Notes: generated by a model not told the origin, from the letters alone. A stretch of 64,000 bases of DNA from Breviolum minutum Mf 1.05b.01 (GCA_000507305.1 DF241514.1:1-64000), one strand, 5' to 3'. Shown: positions 48,590-60,008, numbered from the stretch's first letter. A program made the numbers and translations.

Positions 48590-49384
48590 AAGCATGTGAA
48601 ATCAAAGACTTGCACAGTGTCCAAAGGCCACTTGGAAATGCCGACTGAATTCTGACGCCGCCTGTAATTCTCTTGCCTCGCACGAGTGAGTCTATGAACC
48701 AGAAAATCTTCGCAAAAAGGGCGGCCGCTCCTGACATGCTATAAAGGCTAAGACCAGCCGATTTCTTTTTTTGTTCCCCAGCTGTACGATTGCAATCATG
48801 TTGTGCCAGACTCTATGTAATTAGGTGTGTTTTCAAGTTTTCTTTCCAGGAGCTCCAGCTTCCAAGGACTGTCCAAGCCAAGCAGAAACAATTACACAGA
48901 AGCAGACGACCTTGAGATACATTGACTTTCTAAATTGAAGCGTGAAGCAATATTGAAGCCGCGCTCTTGTGAGAGCGAGGTAATTATTGAAAAAAGGATT
49001 CATGAAAAGGACTTTGCACCATTCATATTCCACATTGCAACCGGCAAAGGAGCGACCTCAGCGCGCACCATCAGACAAGGCCTTGGTTCCCACTTCCATT
49101 TCATGCGAGCAAACTGAAGCTTTAATTTAGCATGCGCAGTGAAATTATGGTGGTCGAAGCGTGATTCCTCCAAATTTGATACATGACAATGTCAGTTTCA
49201 GTCGTATGAGTCATATCGCATCAGGCTTTTGGCGATGGTGGTGTGCTGAAAGAGTGCAAACCTCACACCCGAGCTCATGCTCTCATGCTTATTTTTAGAT
49301 TCCGAAGGGAAGTCAGAAAGTGATAGTCATTGATAGTCAACAGGTTTTGTTGACCCTGACACAAACATATACACTCGATATGAG
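48590..49384. other. Spacer, perhaps with early exons of the J-domain gene
   Basis: Frames such as ELQLPRTVQAKQKQLHRSRR after TTTCCAG| at about 48850 could be coding. No start codon for the J-domain gene was fixed. Confidence 0.3.
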
Positions 49385-50351
49385 GCTTGGGAAGCAAGAA
49401 ATTGAGCTCGAGGCCAAATTGTATTTCGGAGCTTTGTTTGCAAGTGATGAACTTTCAGAGGCTATTTGAAAGATGTGAAAGATTTTAAAGCATTCGCTTT
49501 TGGCGGTGACATATCATGGAGTTGCAGGCAGAATCGCAGCAGATGTCCTTAGAAACCTTGAGAGCCCAGAATCGGCTCATTGAAGAGTGCCCTTGACCTT
49601 TTGAAAATTCAAAAGATCTTAACAATCTGACAATCTGACTGTTTGACGATTAAAACAGAGAAATTGGTTGTTTGCAAGCTGGCAAAGAGATGCAAAGAGT
49701 GCAAGGTATGTGATGCGCCTCGTACGTCAGCGAGATGAGCTGAAGCAGGTCACAAAGCTGGCAGAGGACCTTACGAGCCTTACGTTCCACGAGTTGAAAA
49801 ATCTTGGCAGATTCTATTCATTTTTTATGCATTTTTTGATTCGTTTTGCATCACCACGTTTAATCCCAGGAGCGAGATTCATATTACATACTAGGGCTCA
49901 ACGGCCCATCGGTCAGCGAAGAAGAGGCTTCAATTTGGCAAACAAAATTTGAGGATTGTTGCGGTTTCATGATGTTCTGGGCACCGGCAGGTAAAGAAGG
50001 CCTATCGAAACTTGGCCAGGAAAGAACATCCTGACAAGGCCTCTATCAGTTAGACAGTGAGTTGATGAAGTTGAAATGCAACAAACCAGGTGTCTTTTCA
50101 GAAAATCGATAGCTTTGGGCTTTGGCTCAACCTTTGATGCTCATTGATAGGTTATGAAGAGGTGTGAGAGTGGATCTAAACTCGTTTTGTCCCAAGGGGG
50201 GATTTGCTAGGCTGGCATTGGCAACAAGAAACGCTTCCAAGCCATTCAGCAGGCCTACACATCCATCTTGAAGCAGAGGCACAGGAATGAAAGACTGTTA
50301 CGAGAAGCAGCAGCAGCAGCAAAACTGGAACGACAATTTGATGCGCACTGA
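49385..50351 (+). CDS. J-domain (DnaJ-like) protein, 3' part in six exons
   Basis: Exons 49385-49412, 49528-49584, 49731-49766, 49870-49926, 49991-50038 and 50211-50351 join in phase with GC, GA, GA, GC and GC donors in order. The first three encode a coiled coil (LGKQEIELE, AESQQMSLETLRAQNRLIE, RDELKQVTKLAE). The rest encode a full J domain: DSYYILGL, SEEEVKKAYRNLARKE, the diagnostic HPDK, then FQAIQQAYTSILKQRH, and an Ala-rich basic tail to TGA. J domains stimulate Hsp70 ATPase through HPD. Here the domain is C-terminal after a coiled coil, unlike type I/II DnaJ. The start lies further upstream and was not identified. Confidence 0.8.
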
Positions 50352-50499
50352 AACCACGATTAACTAGATATCTTGCACTTGATTCCAAACAAACATCGTT
50401 TCGAATGCAGAAGTGTTGTATTTTTTTGATCCACAGTTGATGAACAGAATTGTGCTTTGGTTCTTCTTTGCCCACAACAAGTCCGAGGAAATCAAAAGT

Positions 50500-51320
50500 A
50501 GGAAAAAGAGTCTTCACGAAAGACCAGGTAATTCACAAGGGCTTCCTTCGATGTTGAGGAATGCTGAAAGATGAGGGCATTTTGAATTTGCCTAGGGAGA
50601 CTAGTTGCTTCGAACATGGCACTGATACGATGATGCTGGGGCTTTCGAAGTGACAGGCAACTTGGCGGGCCAGCTGTTGCAGAGGTGCCCTTCTCAACTT
50701 TAAAAGTTCTCTTCAGACTTGATATGTCCAAGTCAGTGAAGTGGGACAAATGGACTTGACTCGAACTTGCATTGCAATACACCCATCTTCCTATCTACTG
50801 AGGAGGTTAGAGATGAGGCTCCAAAAGAGGCTCACTGCATCATATGGATGAATGGATTTGGTTGGCAAACAGCTTGACGTCAAAGCCACTGAAATCGATG
50901 GCTAAAGCAGTAACCTCCTTCGCAGCATCTGTGGTACTACGCCAGTCTATTCTGGATCTGCCTCAACTGCAGTAGCATTTTGTCCTCTCTGTAGCGTTTC
51001 TGAAATGTCCTTCCATTTGGTCTTGCATGGATCAGGGCAATTGTCAAAATGTTGTTGGTAGGTAAGACCCCCAATGAAAGCGAAGCGACATTCATGAGAA
51101 GCACAGCAAGAAGCCATGTAGTTGGTTTCAGATGGTTTCAGCCAGTTAACATGACAGAGAAATTGGCGCAGAGGAACTACTCCCAAGTCCTCCAGAGCTC
51201 TTGACTCGGTTTTCTGGCCAAGTGGCTTTGTGGCAGGTTGTGTCTGCCATTCTGAATGAGTCCTACAACTATGGCATGCAGGCGCCTTTTTGGCCTCTGA
51301 AGCCTTTGTAAAGATTTCTG
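50500..51320 (-). CDS. Minus-strand gene with C-x4-C-x12-H-x3-C zinc-finger motif (several exons)
   Basis: Read from about 51320 downward. One exon carries APACHSCRTHSEWQTQPATK, then LRQFLCHVNWLKP, then CCASHECRFAFIGGLTYQQH and FDNC, and ends near 50955 at a possible GC donor. In it Cys-x4-Cys-x12-His-x3-Cys has C2H2/C2HC finger spacing. A second exon near 50925-50850 reads EVTALAIDFSGFDVKLFANQ. A third, near 50770-50600, reads LDISSLKRTFKVEKGTSATA and LSLRKPQHHRISAMFEA. The plus strand is broken throughout. The gene converges on the J-domain gene. Function is not assignable beyond a likely zinc-binding module. Confidence 0.5.
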
Positions 51321-51499
51321 TTCTGATAGCTACGCTTGCAATGTGTTGTAGGGATGTTTTCTTTTCCAGCCTCAGTACGAATGGAGAAATGCAAGTTACT
51401 TTTTCATGTGATTGCATGAAGCAGAATCTTTGCTTTGAATCAAACAACATGGCAAACTCTGCCCAGACGACCAGAGAAGGTTGGCCCTCCCATCAAACA

Positions 51500-52260
51500 C
51501 ATCCTTTGTGCAGAAACAAACACATGCTGCTGCTGCTGATGGTGGTGGTAAAGGTAATAGGATGAGGACGAGGAGGATGATGATGAGGATGATGCTGCTG
51601 ATGATGAAGATGATGAAAGGGAACCACAAGTAGGATGGCGAGCACCGCTTCAACTGGGACGCAAACGACACAATCATGCATGTCCCCAAGGCACATCATG
51701 CTGATGCTAGTGATCGGATGCTGATGACCACCGACCACAGCTGATGATATTACACATTTGCCAGTTATTTGTTGCTAACTTGCACTTCATCAGAAATGAA
51801 ATTGTTCTCTGGTTGGCACGTGTTTTACACAGGCGCAGGAAGCAGCCGATTGTGTGGCCGTCGGAGCTCATCGGGCCATGCGTGTCTGGGAAGATTCTGA
51901 GGTTGGGCATGGCTCGAAAGCATCGAATAATGGGTTGAGAGAGGGAGAGTTCAACGAATCTGCAGCCTCTCGCCAGGGCAAACGCCGGTCTTTACGTGGT
52001 CTGCGGGAGCTGACACGAACTTGACTCAAGTTTGGAGTGAAAAACTTCACTTGGATCCATTTTATTCCATTTTGATGTCCACAAAAGCATACATGCGACG
52101 AAAGTATTCTTGACCAAGGCCAGAGTGCTGTGGAGTTGCGAGGTGCAAAACATGTGGCGGAGTGGTGAGATTGGCATGTGATGAATGCATGGATTTTTGA
52201 TTATTTTAATTCATCCGACTGCACGAACTTCATATTTGATCTTGAAGAAATCAATCTTCC
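51500..52260. other. GAT-rich tract and spacer
   Basis: 51530-51625 is a degenerate GAT/GAG triplet run (GATGATGAGGATGATGCTGC). The rest has no convincing exon. Confidence 0.45.
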
Positions 52261-52280
52261 TTGAAGTGAGTTGAGAGGTC

Positions 52281-52493
52281 TTGGCCAGCAGCTGCGCTTG
52301 CTGGGGCGGGCCACAAATGCCACTGTACGATGTGCAGAGGCGCAGCTATGTTGCCACTGTCGCACAATATGCACATGTTTTCTCGTGGATTGAGTGCGGC
52401 GCGAAACCGTTGCAGCTGAAAGTTTCTAAGAAAAAACTTGTGGATCTAAGCATCAGCTTCCCGCACGAAGGCCTTCTTGAACGACACAAATGA
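52281..52493 (+). CDS. Weak exon candidate
   Basis: A 70-codon frame with VQRRSYVATVAQYAHVFSWI and LKVSKKKLVDLSISFPHEGL. The alternative frame reads LGQQLRLLGRATNATVRCAE from AG| at about 52280. Only one can be real, and either could belong to the gene ending at 53956. Confidence 0.25.
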   Translation: MASSCACWGGPQMPLYDVQRRSYVATVAQYAHVFSWIECGAKPLQLKVSKKKLVDLSISFPHEGLLERHK

Positions 52494-53313
52494 CATTGCT
52501 GAGAGCTTGAGCACTGGAGCCCTGAACCCAGTTTTGGACTTCGGGAACTGCACAACTCGTTTACCTTGATGATTTCACACAAGCCGCCATAGAAGCTTTG
52601 GGGCTACTGTGACACTGTGGAATATGCACAAAGCATGATCAGCTTTGAGAAGTCCATTTACATAAAGCTATACTGCACTGTTTGAACAGATGGCTCTTCG
52701 TGACCGATGTGCCATTGTAGAAGATGCAGGCAGATTACTAAATGTGAAACCCGTGATTTGCTTTTCTCTCACCATGGAAATCCTGGCAGTTTCAAACTTT
52801 GACTCCTCTTTTGCAGAAAGCGTCATACATTGACGCAGGTAGTGCATGTACCACCTCTGCGGAGCTCTTGGAGAGGAGATTTCAACAGCATCAGCATGGC
52901 CAATGCAAAGCAATGCAGTTCCCCCCCAAAAAAGTCTCTGCAATCACTGTAGACCTGTGATGCATTTTGAATATCGGAAAAAGGGTGAGAACAAGGAAAC
53001 GGAAGAAATTGAAGAACCTGATGAAACTGAAGGAACTTGCGTAGCAACTTGTCAACTTTGATTGTGAATGGACCTGCCCTAGTTTCAGGATCAGCGAGGC
53101 TACCGAGGCAGGAAGATGCACCCATGGCCCAATGCTTGCTCATGTTCTTTGGATACCCGTGGTATCAATTCGTGCCGTTCTTGATTTGAAGGCCACGCTG
53201 AAAAAGGTGGAAAAAGCTGCACCTGATGCCAGTGATGCGATTAGCTTAGTTCAAAATTCAAAGATAAAAAACATTTTTGAATATTTTGAAAGCTGTTGCT
53301 GTTGCTCTTTGCA

Positions 53314-53956
53314 GGGCAACAATCTGCAGCGCCTGGGCACTCGACTCTTGACCGAGAGCCTGGGCCACAGGCTTCCTAGGCTTCCCAGGCTTCCCATCTT
53401 CGAAGGCTTCCAAGCCTCTGATCAGAAAAGTACCACCTAGCGATGGAAGCTGTGAAGGGCTGTAGATGTGTCATGCTGGTCATACTCCTATCTTTAGCAG
53501 TCTTGAGTATGCTGAGTACCAAAGATATCCGAAGTATTTCAAAGGTCGTGCTTTGTTGAGCTTTCCTGAGGCCTGGCCCGAAGCTCCTCCGTGGCACGGC
53601 GCACTGCTGAAGAAGCCATTTCCTGTGCCAGCAAGGCGTGTCGGTGCGTTGGGGAATGCGGCAATGCTTCGCTTTCCCGAACCGCCGAACCATTCAGAGC
53701 TCCTGAGGCCTTGGACCTTCACAAGGGCTTGATGATGCTTGATGCAGAAGCTCGGAAGGCCTGGGTTTGGTCACGCTTTCATAGGAAGATATCTTCAAAT
53801 AGTGACATACTATTGTAGCCTAAGACTTGCCAATCACTCCTACTGTTTGCAACGCTGGCAATGCTTGACACTTACGCTTTTCAGGAACGGGAGCGTTTGC
53901 GGAAGCGTCAGCAGTCCCCAGAGGACGAGCCAGTGCCAGCAGCTGTTTGGAGCTGA
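53314..53956 (+). CDS. Last exons of an unrecognised charged protein
   Basis: From the 3' end backward: exon 53885-53956 (after TTTTCAG|) reads ERERLRKRQQSPEDEPVPAA then VWS and TGA. It joins through a GC donor at 53759 to exon 53708-53758, ALDLHKGLMMLDAEARK. That in turn joins through a GC donor at 53636 to an exon reading LARSSSVARRTAEEAISCAS then K (from about 53569). An earlier open piece at 53314, GNNLQRLGTRLLTESLGHR, also ends at a GC. All seams are phase-consistent for the last three. Helical, Arg/Glu-rich; no named domain. The competing frame from 53466 is open but does not splice as well. Confidence 0.5.
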
Positions 53957-54450
53957 ATTGTTCCAAACTTTGCACCATCACTGCCACCACTCCAACCACC
54001 TGATCACCTCAGTGATTGAAAAATCTCTGTCCATATTTCCAAAAAGCTGCTAACTACGGTGGCCATTTGAAATAGTTGCTATGTCTTGCTTGTCCCTCTT
54101 GTGGCTCTTCATCCTTGTTTTCTGAGGATGTGGAAAGGCCCAAAGAAAAGCCAAGCAGTGCGCAGAAGGAAGCGGTAGTACTGTTCGTACTGTAAGCACG
54201 GCAGCATGTCCCGACGATCAAATACTGCAGTGATTTTCGGTTTGAACAGTTTGAAAAATGAATCTATATAAGTTGAGCTGAGCTACTTGCAGTCGGGGAA
54301 AGCTTCACCAATACCCCACATGGCATGAAAACACAGTGATTGGATGAGATTGGGAGTCAGTGTCCGTATGGGACTTTTTGACTCTTTTGATATTTCTTTG
54401 TGGCAATGCACATTTTGAATCATTTTGATCTATATATCCGCTTTTCTTTC
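53957..54450. other. Intergenic spacer
   Basis: About 500 bases between a stop codon and the next candidate start; nothing recognisable, including no spliced-leader-like sequence. Confidence 0.5.
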
Positions 54451-56057
54451 ATGGCCGCCCATCCTTTGCTTCTATCTATGGATGCTGGGGACATTGACCT
54501 TGATTTGGTGCTGCTAAAGACACAGCCGCTCGAAGCGTTGCGATCGCTTCAATCAAAACTTCCAGAAGCGGCACCTCAGCTGCGTCGTCGGCAACATTTA
54601 CTGTGCCCTCTTTGTTGCAATGGCCTCTTGGCTGCACCAGCGAGATGCTCGGGGGGATGTTTAGAATCACTCCTTCTCAACGAGAGTTAGAGATGATTAG
54701 ATAGAACTGTTTTTTGTCATAAATTAGAGAATAAAAACTATGAACTTGCCACTTTTGCATCCAGTCCGACTGGAGCCCGGAGTTTAAGGTGATGCAGAAG
54801 TGGCAGATGCGGCCACACAGCTTTTGGAGCAATTGAAGGAGCCAGAGAATACCTTCCGCGGTGGCCATCGTTTGTTCTGCTACCAGACAGTGGAGGTACG
54901 ACAAGTTGAATCAGAGTAGCACCCCGCAAGACAAGTTGAAACCTTCCATATCTCTGTTTGACAAAGGTCCATTTTGATTAATCAGGAACCAACCTGACCC
55001 TGAATGTTTTCTTACATCCCCGGAGATCGAAATTGCAGACTTGATACAGTGGAGGTGGAGTATTGGGAGCTGGATGAGGATCCGTCCAGCGACTTGCTCT
55101 TTGGCTACGGCGTGTGGCCAGTGGCACAATCCCTTTCTCGGCTACTCATTGACGCCACTTTGTCAAATCATGATGACTTTCAAGTCATCCCATCTGTTAG
55201 GGGCAAGAGCGTGCTTGAGATTGGACTCTTGGTTGCACAGTGAGTGACTCGATGCCATGCAGACATGCAACTCTAGCTTTGTGTCAGAAGAAAGATTGCC
55301 ATGAAATGTGGTCTCTGAATCTGAGCAATTCACTCACGCCGTTGATTCATTTTAGGTGCTGGTGTAGCCTTGGCAGGGCTTAGCTGTCATGCCTGTGGCG
55401 CTCAAGTCCGGCTCACAGATGGAGAGATGCGCTTGGTGAAAGCGTTGGAGGAGAGCTCGGAATTGAAGAATGAGAAGATGTGAACCCTGAATTTATAACT
55501 TAAATGCCATGGATTCTTCCAAGCTTTTTGAAAGTGGATGCAGGGGGTCTTTTCTACAAATCCTTGTAGCTGAGAAACAGATCGTAGGCTCTATGTAAGA
55601 TTTGTCAGATTACACTGCCCCAGGAGCATCATGGCCAAAAAGAGTCTTTGAGTTTCGAGTTGCTAGACTGGAATGTCGATGAAGGACTGCAGCTTGAATG
55701 TGGGTAATTTTGTGAACAGAACTGTCTTTTCAAAGTTAATCTTTCTGACCCTTTATCTGGAAGATTTGCTGTCCAGATTGAAATTTAGGACAGGAACAAT
55801 TTGACATCATCGTGGCGTCTGACGTCTTGCTTGCCTGTTGTGGAGCCCCTGAAGCCTTGCCAGCAGTGCTAGCAAGACGCCTCAAAAGGACAGGTGCCTC
55901 TAGGGCATTGCTGCTGAATGTGCTTCGCAGTATTCGCCCGCAGCTGTCGCTTGGCAGAATGCGTTATGCACATAGAATATGTTGTGAGCAGGAAGAGAGT
56001 GTGTGGGAAAATGATGTGTTCACACATCTAGTCCGAAAATATGTCAGCATACAATGA
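54451..56057 (+). CDS. Methyltransf_16-type protein methyltransferase (six exons)
   Basis: Start ATG 54451 (MAAHPLLLSMDAGDIDLDLV). Exon 1 ends near 54655; then 54789-54895, 55055-55223, 55356-55471, 55624-55684 and 55789-56057. Donors are GA, GT, GA, GA, GA. Joined sequence shows the class I SAM-binding core: VWPVAQSLSRLL, GKSVLEIG-AGVALAGLSCHAC (motif I, with EIGAG), VRLTDGEMRLVKAL (the Thr-Asp acidic strand), ELLDWNVDEG and FDIIVASDVLLACC (post-motif strand). This is the METTL21/Methyltransf_16 layout, whose members methylate lysines on chaperones and translation factors. The substrate is not predictable here. An N-terminal extension has CPLCCNGLLAAPARCSGGC, a cysteine cluster. The 3' end may extend further; TGA at 56055 is the first stop. 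Confidence 0.75.
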
Positions 56058-57000
56058 CTTTGTCTATGTATATACACACAGCTGGCAAGTCTTTGTGACC
56101 TTTTTGGGATTGTTGAATGACACTTTCAAAGGTTAAGCGACCTCCAACTAGGGGATCAAAAGGTCGCTTTCAATCGCCTGGCACATAATTTTGACATTTT
56201 TCCATTGTTTGGAAAAATCGACAAGCGCAAGCAAGCATATACCACCGTACTTGTGATTCTTTGAATGGGTTGTGAGAGCTGACCGGCTAAATCATGTTCA
56301 TGATGTCGTATGAAGCAGCCAATTCCGATGCTGTCATCGTGATGAGTGAAAAGGTGTGGTGTTGTGTGGTGTTGTTTGCTTGGTGGCAGAACGGACTTAG
56401 GATTGCAATTTCGCAGCTTCAAATGAATGGCTTTTGTGTCTCAATTTTTGTGGTCTCCTCAACAGAGTTGGTTCCTACAGCAGCTGAACGTGTCTCCAAC
56501 TTACCGGACTCAACGCAAATTCTGCTTGTTGCCAGTTGGACTCCTTTGGTACAGTCATCCGGATGTGATTCAGATGTTGGAGATGATGGATCGAGAGTCA
56601 GAGGAGGAGTCCACAGAATCCAAGACCGGCAAGACCGTTGACAAAGGATTCAAAACTGATGGCCCCCAACTGCAGGGTATGAATGAAGCCCTCGAGGCGT
56701 GAGGGTACAACATGGGCGATAAGATCCGTGGGCGACATTTCAGCATCAACAAGCTGAGTCAGCTCTTCGACGGACGGATCCGCCACATGGCCTTGAGCTC
56801 CTTGGGCCGGCCGCGAATGCCCTTGGTGTTCTTGACCCGAAAAGAAGATTTGAAGAAATGATTGAATGATGGATCCTGGAAGCCATTGATTTGATGAGAG
56901 GTGCTGTTGGGAATGGTGAAGGGTGGGCCTTCACCTGGTGCTGGGCTCCTTTGGCAGATTTTGCCACTTGATAGCAATGCTCGGAGGTGTTTCATGTTTC
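56058..57000. other. Weak coding candidates
   Basis: A plus frame near 56427-56702 (QLNVSPTYRTQRKFCLLPVG, later EEESTESKTGKTVDKGF) may be a 3' exon of the methyltransferase or another gene. Phase was not resolved. Confidence 0.3.
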
Positions 57001-57770
57001 GGTACCTGCGGAAACTGTCCTGAGATACCTTCGCAGAATAATCGTCATGTAATTTTATGTGTCACCAGAGTCGTGTTTCGAACTCAGGACTGCGGGCATT
57101 ATCGCAGAGCTCTTCAAACCTGAAGATTTGAAGCGACCTACGGTGGCCGCGGCGACCTTTGGCGCATTGTTGGTAGCTGAGAGTCAGGACGTCAACAAGG
57201 TCCTGGCGTTGGTGGCAGAAATTTTGGGCCCAGGATGGTTTTTTCCGGGAGTGGAGCCAAGTCGTTATTGAACATTTCAATCTCACACTTGTTGCTACCT
57301 AATCCCAAGATTCATATGCGGTAGATTGATTATATAGATGCATTCGCAGTTTGCAGCAGAGCTTTGGTCATCACACGGTGTTTATACTCGTTACACCTCG
57401 TTACTCGTTATTTTATCACCTTTGGATCTTGAAAAAATGCAAGTGCGAGGAGCTGCCACTTTGCTACTCCAATCCAGTTTGTTGAAGACACTGCAGAACC
57501 AAGAAGTGGATTGCACTTTGCAACAACTTGAGGCTGGCCGGGTGCTGTTGGGAACGGTGAAGGGTCAATTTTGTGATGTTGTTTTTTGTGCTCATCATCC
57601 AGGGGCCAAAGCTCCCAATCACTGCAGATGAATTGCGGAAACGAATAGCTTCTCTGCCAAAGTTGCTAGCAGCGTGGAGGCCTTCGCCTGGTGCTGGGCT
57701 CCTTTGGCAGAATTTGGGAAACTTTTTGAGATCTGAAGAAATTGCTGGGTTGGTGGGGAATGAATAATTG
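56890..57770 (+). other. Two related exon-like segments
   Basis: Segment 1 (about 56895-56960) has GTGCTGTTGGGAATGGTGAA directly followed by GGCCTTCACCTGGTGCTGGG. Segment 2 carries the same two halves at about 57541 and 57683 with roughly 130 bases between them. Other open stretches lie near: FGALLVAESQDVNKVLALVA (about 57155-57230) and MQVRGAATLLLQSSLLKTLQ (from about 57437). Suggestive of an ARM-like helical gene with a local partial duplication. Confidence 0.35.
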
Positions 57771-58375
57771 CAAGAGCCAAGCCAAGGCCAATCGTACCAA
57801 TAGAGGTGCTCAAGGAATTGCGCTGGATATTTTGGACTGAGAGCTTTCCCATCTGATGCACCTTTCTCATGCTGTGTGCATGAAAGTTGCTAAATTAATC
57901 TTGAAAGCTGGCGATGCTCAAAATCACCAGTTTGGCATAGAAATTTCACAAGTGCCAAGCGGGAAAAGGCCTTCATTGTCTTTCGGACCGCGATGGGTCA
58001 CGTCAGTCCAGTCTAACATTGTGAATTAGGAACCAAGAACATACAGCTACGTGAAGTGCATCCCAGTTGCCTAGGAAAAAAGTTCAAGAATTCACAGCTG
58101 TACACGAGCTGTTCTAATTGGAAGCATCTTGTTTTGAGGTACTGGACACAAAGAGAGCAAGGAGACGAAAAAACCGGAGGAACCGCCGAGGACTATGCAA
58201 GAATTGCCCAGGGATTGCTGCCCAAAGTTGGCAATCAATACTCAAAAAGAGAAGACACAGAAGTCACAGAAGACCCTTTTTTTTGCAATTTCCACTGGAT
58301 TTTCTTTGCTGTATCAATTCTGCTTTATTTCCCTCCTCTTTCAGCATCACTGTCGCTACTTAGTCTACCAGCATT

Positions 58376-58735
58376 TCACAAGGCCTGGTAACACTGGTCA
58401 CGAGGTTTTGTTCCTACCAGGACTCCAAGGCCAATAACACCGGCAATGCAGACTCCCAGAGACCAGCTGAAGTCCGCTGCGAAGCGAGTGAAGGTGGGAA
58501 AGATGTGATGTGTGTATTGTGTGCATTGCGTGTTGTGTTTGACACTGGGTTTTTTGAAGTCTTTTTGCATGAAACTAGCTTGCTCTTGACTCATGGAACA
58601 GGAGCGCCATGTGTCTTTGCGTGTCAAGAACTTGCGCTTCTTGGCAAGCCTCAATGAAGAAGCACTCCGTACACAGGCACGATGGAATCTCTTCAATCTG
58701 ATTAATCCACAAATCTGTTGCCACGTTTGGCGCAC
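58376..58735 (-). CDS. Minus-strand candidate with a C-terminal hydrophobic helix
   Basis: From 58735 downward the frame is open for 119 codons. It has a basic start (SLRLAKKRKFLTRKDTWRSC) and a later SWSLGVCIAGVIGLGVLVGT that would suit a membrane helix, ending QCYQAL. The middle may be an intron read through. The plus strand has a competing frame from 58593 (RVKNLRFLASLNEEALRTQA). I cannot decide which strand is real. Confidence 0.3.
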   Translation of the reverse strand: MRQTWQQICGLIRLKRFHRACVRSASSLRLAKKRKFLTRKDTWRSCSMSQEQASFMQKDFKKPSVKHNTQCTQYTHHIFPTFTRFAADFSWSLGVCIAGVIGLGVLVGTKPRDQCYQAL

Positions 58736-59911
58736 CGGGGAATTCTTTCACGGCAAGCTGCGAGGCACGACTGTTTGCACTTCTAGAGCGCAGTGAGGGA
58801 GCGCTGCTTCCTGAGGCGGGGAGAGATTTTACTTGAAGCCAACGCGACTGGCCACGGTGCAGTTTTGCAAGAGTCAGAGTGAAGTCTGGAAGACTAACAT
58901 TGCTGACAACGACACAGTTTTCCTGCCCAGATCTCCGTATCTCAGAAGGGTGTCATCTTTGATTTGGTGGCGCAGCTCTTGGATTTTGCTTTGGCGGAGC
59001 CGATGCCCAAGCGCTGAATGTTGAAGCAAATTGGTTTGTGCGTTGAACGAGTTCTGATCAGAACTGCAAAACGAGGGAAACTCCACCTTGAGGATGTTTT
59101 GAAGATGAGGATGTTTTGAAGATGGGTTGTAGTGGGTTGTAGTGTGTTATCGTGCCAGTACTGCAGGGCAGGAAAGCTGGCTGGAAACTTGTCCACTGCA
59201 CCGGTACTCCCGCCTTCAGTTGCCTTTGCAAGCTTGTCCCTCATCTCCAATCCAACTGTGTCACACTTGAATATTAGGACCCAAGACAATGAAGAGACTG
59301 GAGAAACTCTGCATTTTCAGAACGTTGATCTTGGCTCTGTTGCCAGGCTCGGATTATGGAGCGTGTCATGTCTTTCGCTTTGGCTTTGGAGCATGGCAAG
59401 GAGGGCTCGGTTTTGGATCCATGGAGATCCACGAAAAGAAAGCGTGTTAGACGGTCCAGCATGAATTTGTAATTGCTGATTGTGCTTATGCTGCTTTGGG
59501 TGAAGCAAAGGAGCTTGCCATGCCAGTAGACTCTCGAACACAGGCAGGTCCCACTCAGAACAGTCCGCATGGCTAAAGCTTGGCACATTCAAAGTGTTGG
59601 TTGTCCAAACGATTCAAGACATCCAAGTCATCACAGTACGACTTTACATTTGAGGTTCTCTTTTAAACTCTTTTGGCATTTTGGCTTTGCATTGCCGGCT
59701 AAGCCCATGTTTCTGAGAATTTTGTGGATTGTTGTTTCTAGGCATTGAAGCTGGCTTCCCTTATTGACACCCAGCTGCTATGTCAGGCGAGTGCTTGCAA
59801 TTGTAAACATCCAATTATCAACGTGAGGATGTCAAGAAAGCCAAGTGAGTCAAGCGCCAATGTCAGGACTTCTCGTATTCTCGTTTTTTTTGCATGTCCG
59901 AAGACCCAACA

Positions 59912-60008
59912 GGTCGTGACAGGGCCTTTCCGCCGACGCTTGCTGGCTTTGGCACGCAGGCGTTGTGAAGGAGGCGTGGTGGGAGCGGAGGTAGTGGAGA
60001 GGAAATAG
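59912..60008 (+). CDS. Candidate terminal exon
   Basis: After CCAACAG| at about 59911 the frame reads VVTGPFRRRLLALARRRCEG and GVVGAEVVERK to TAG. Basic and compact, typical of a C-terminal exon. The rest of the gene was not found. Confidence 0.4.

Noticed and set aside
53466..53732. 88-codon plus frame in a different phase from the chosen exons
   Set aside because: The alternative frame splices in phase through two GC donors to a clear terminal exon; this one does not.
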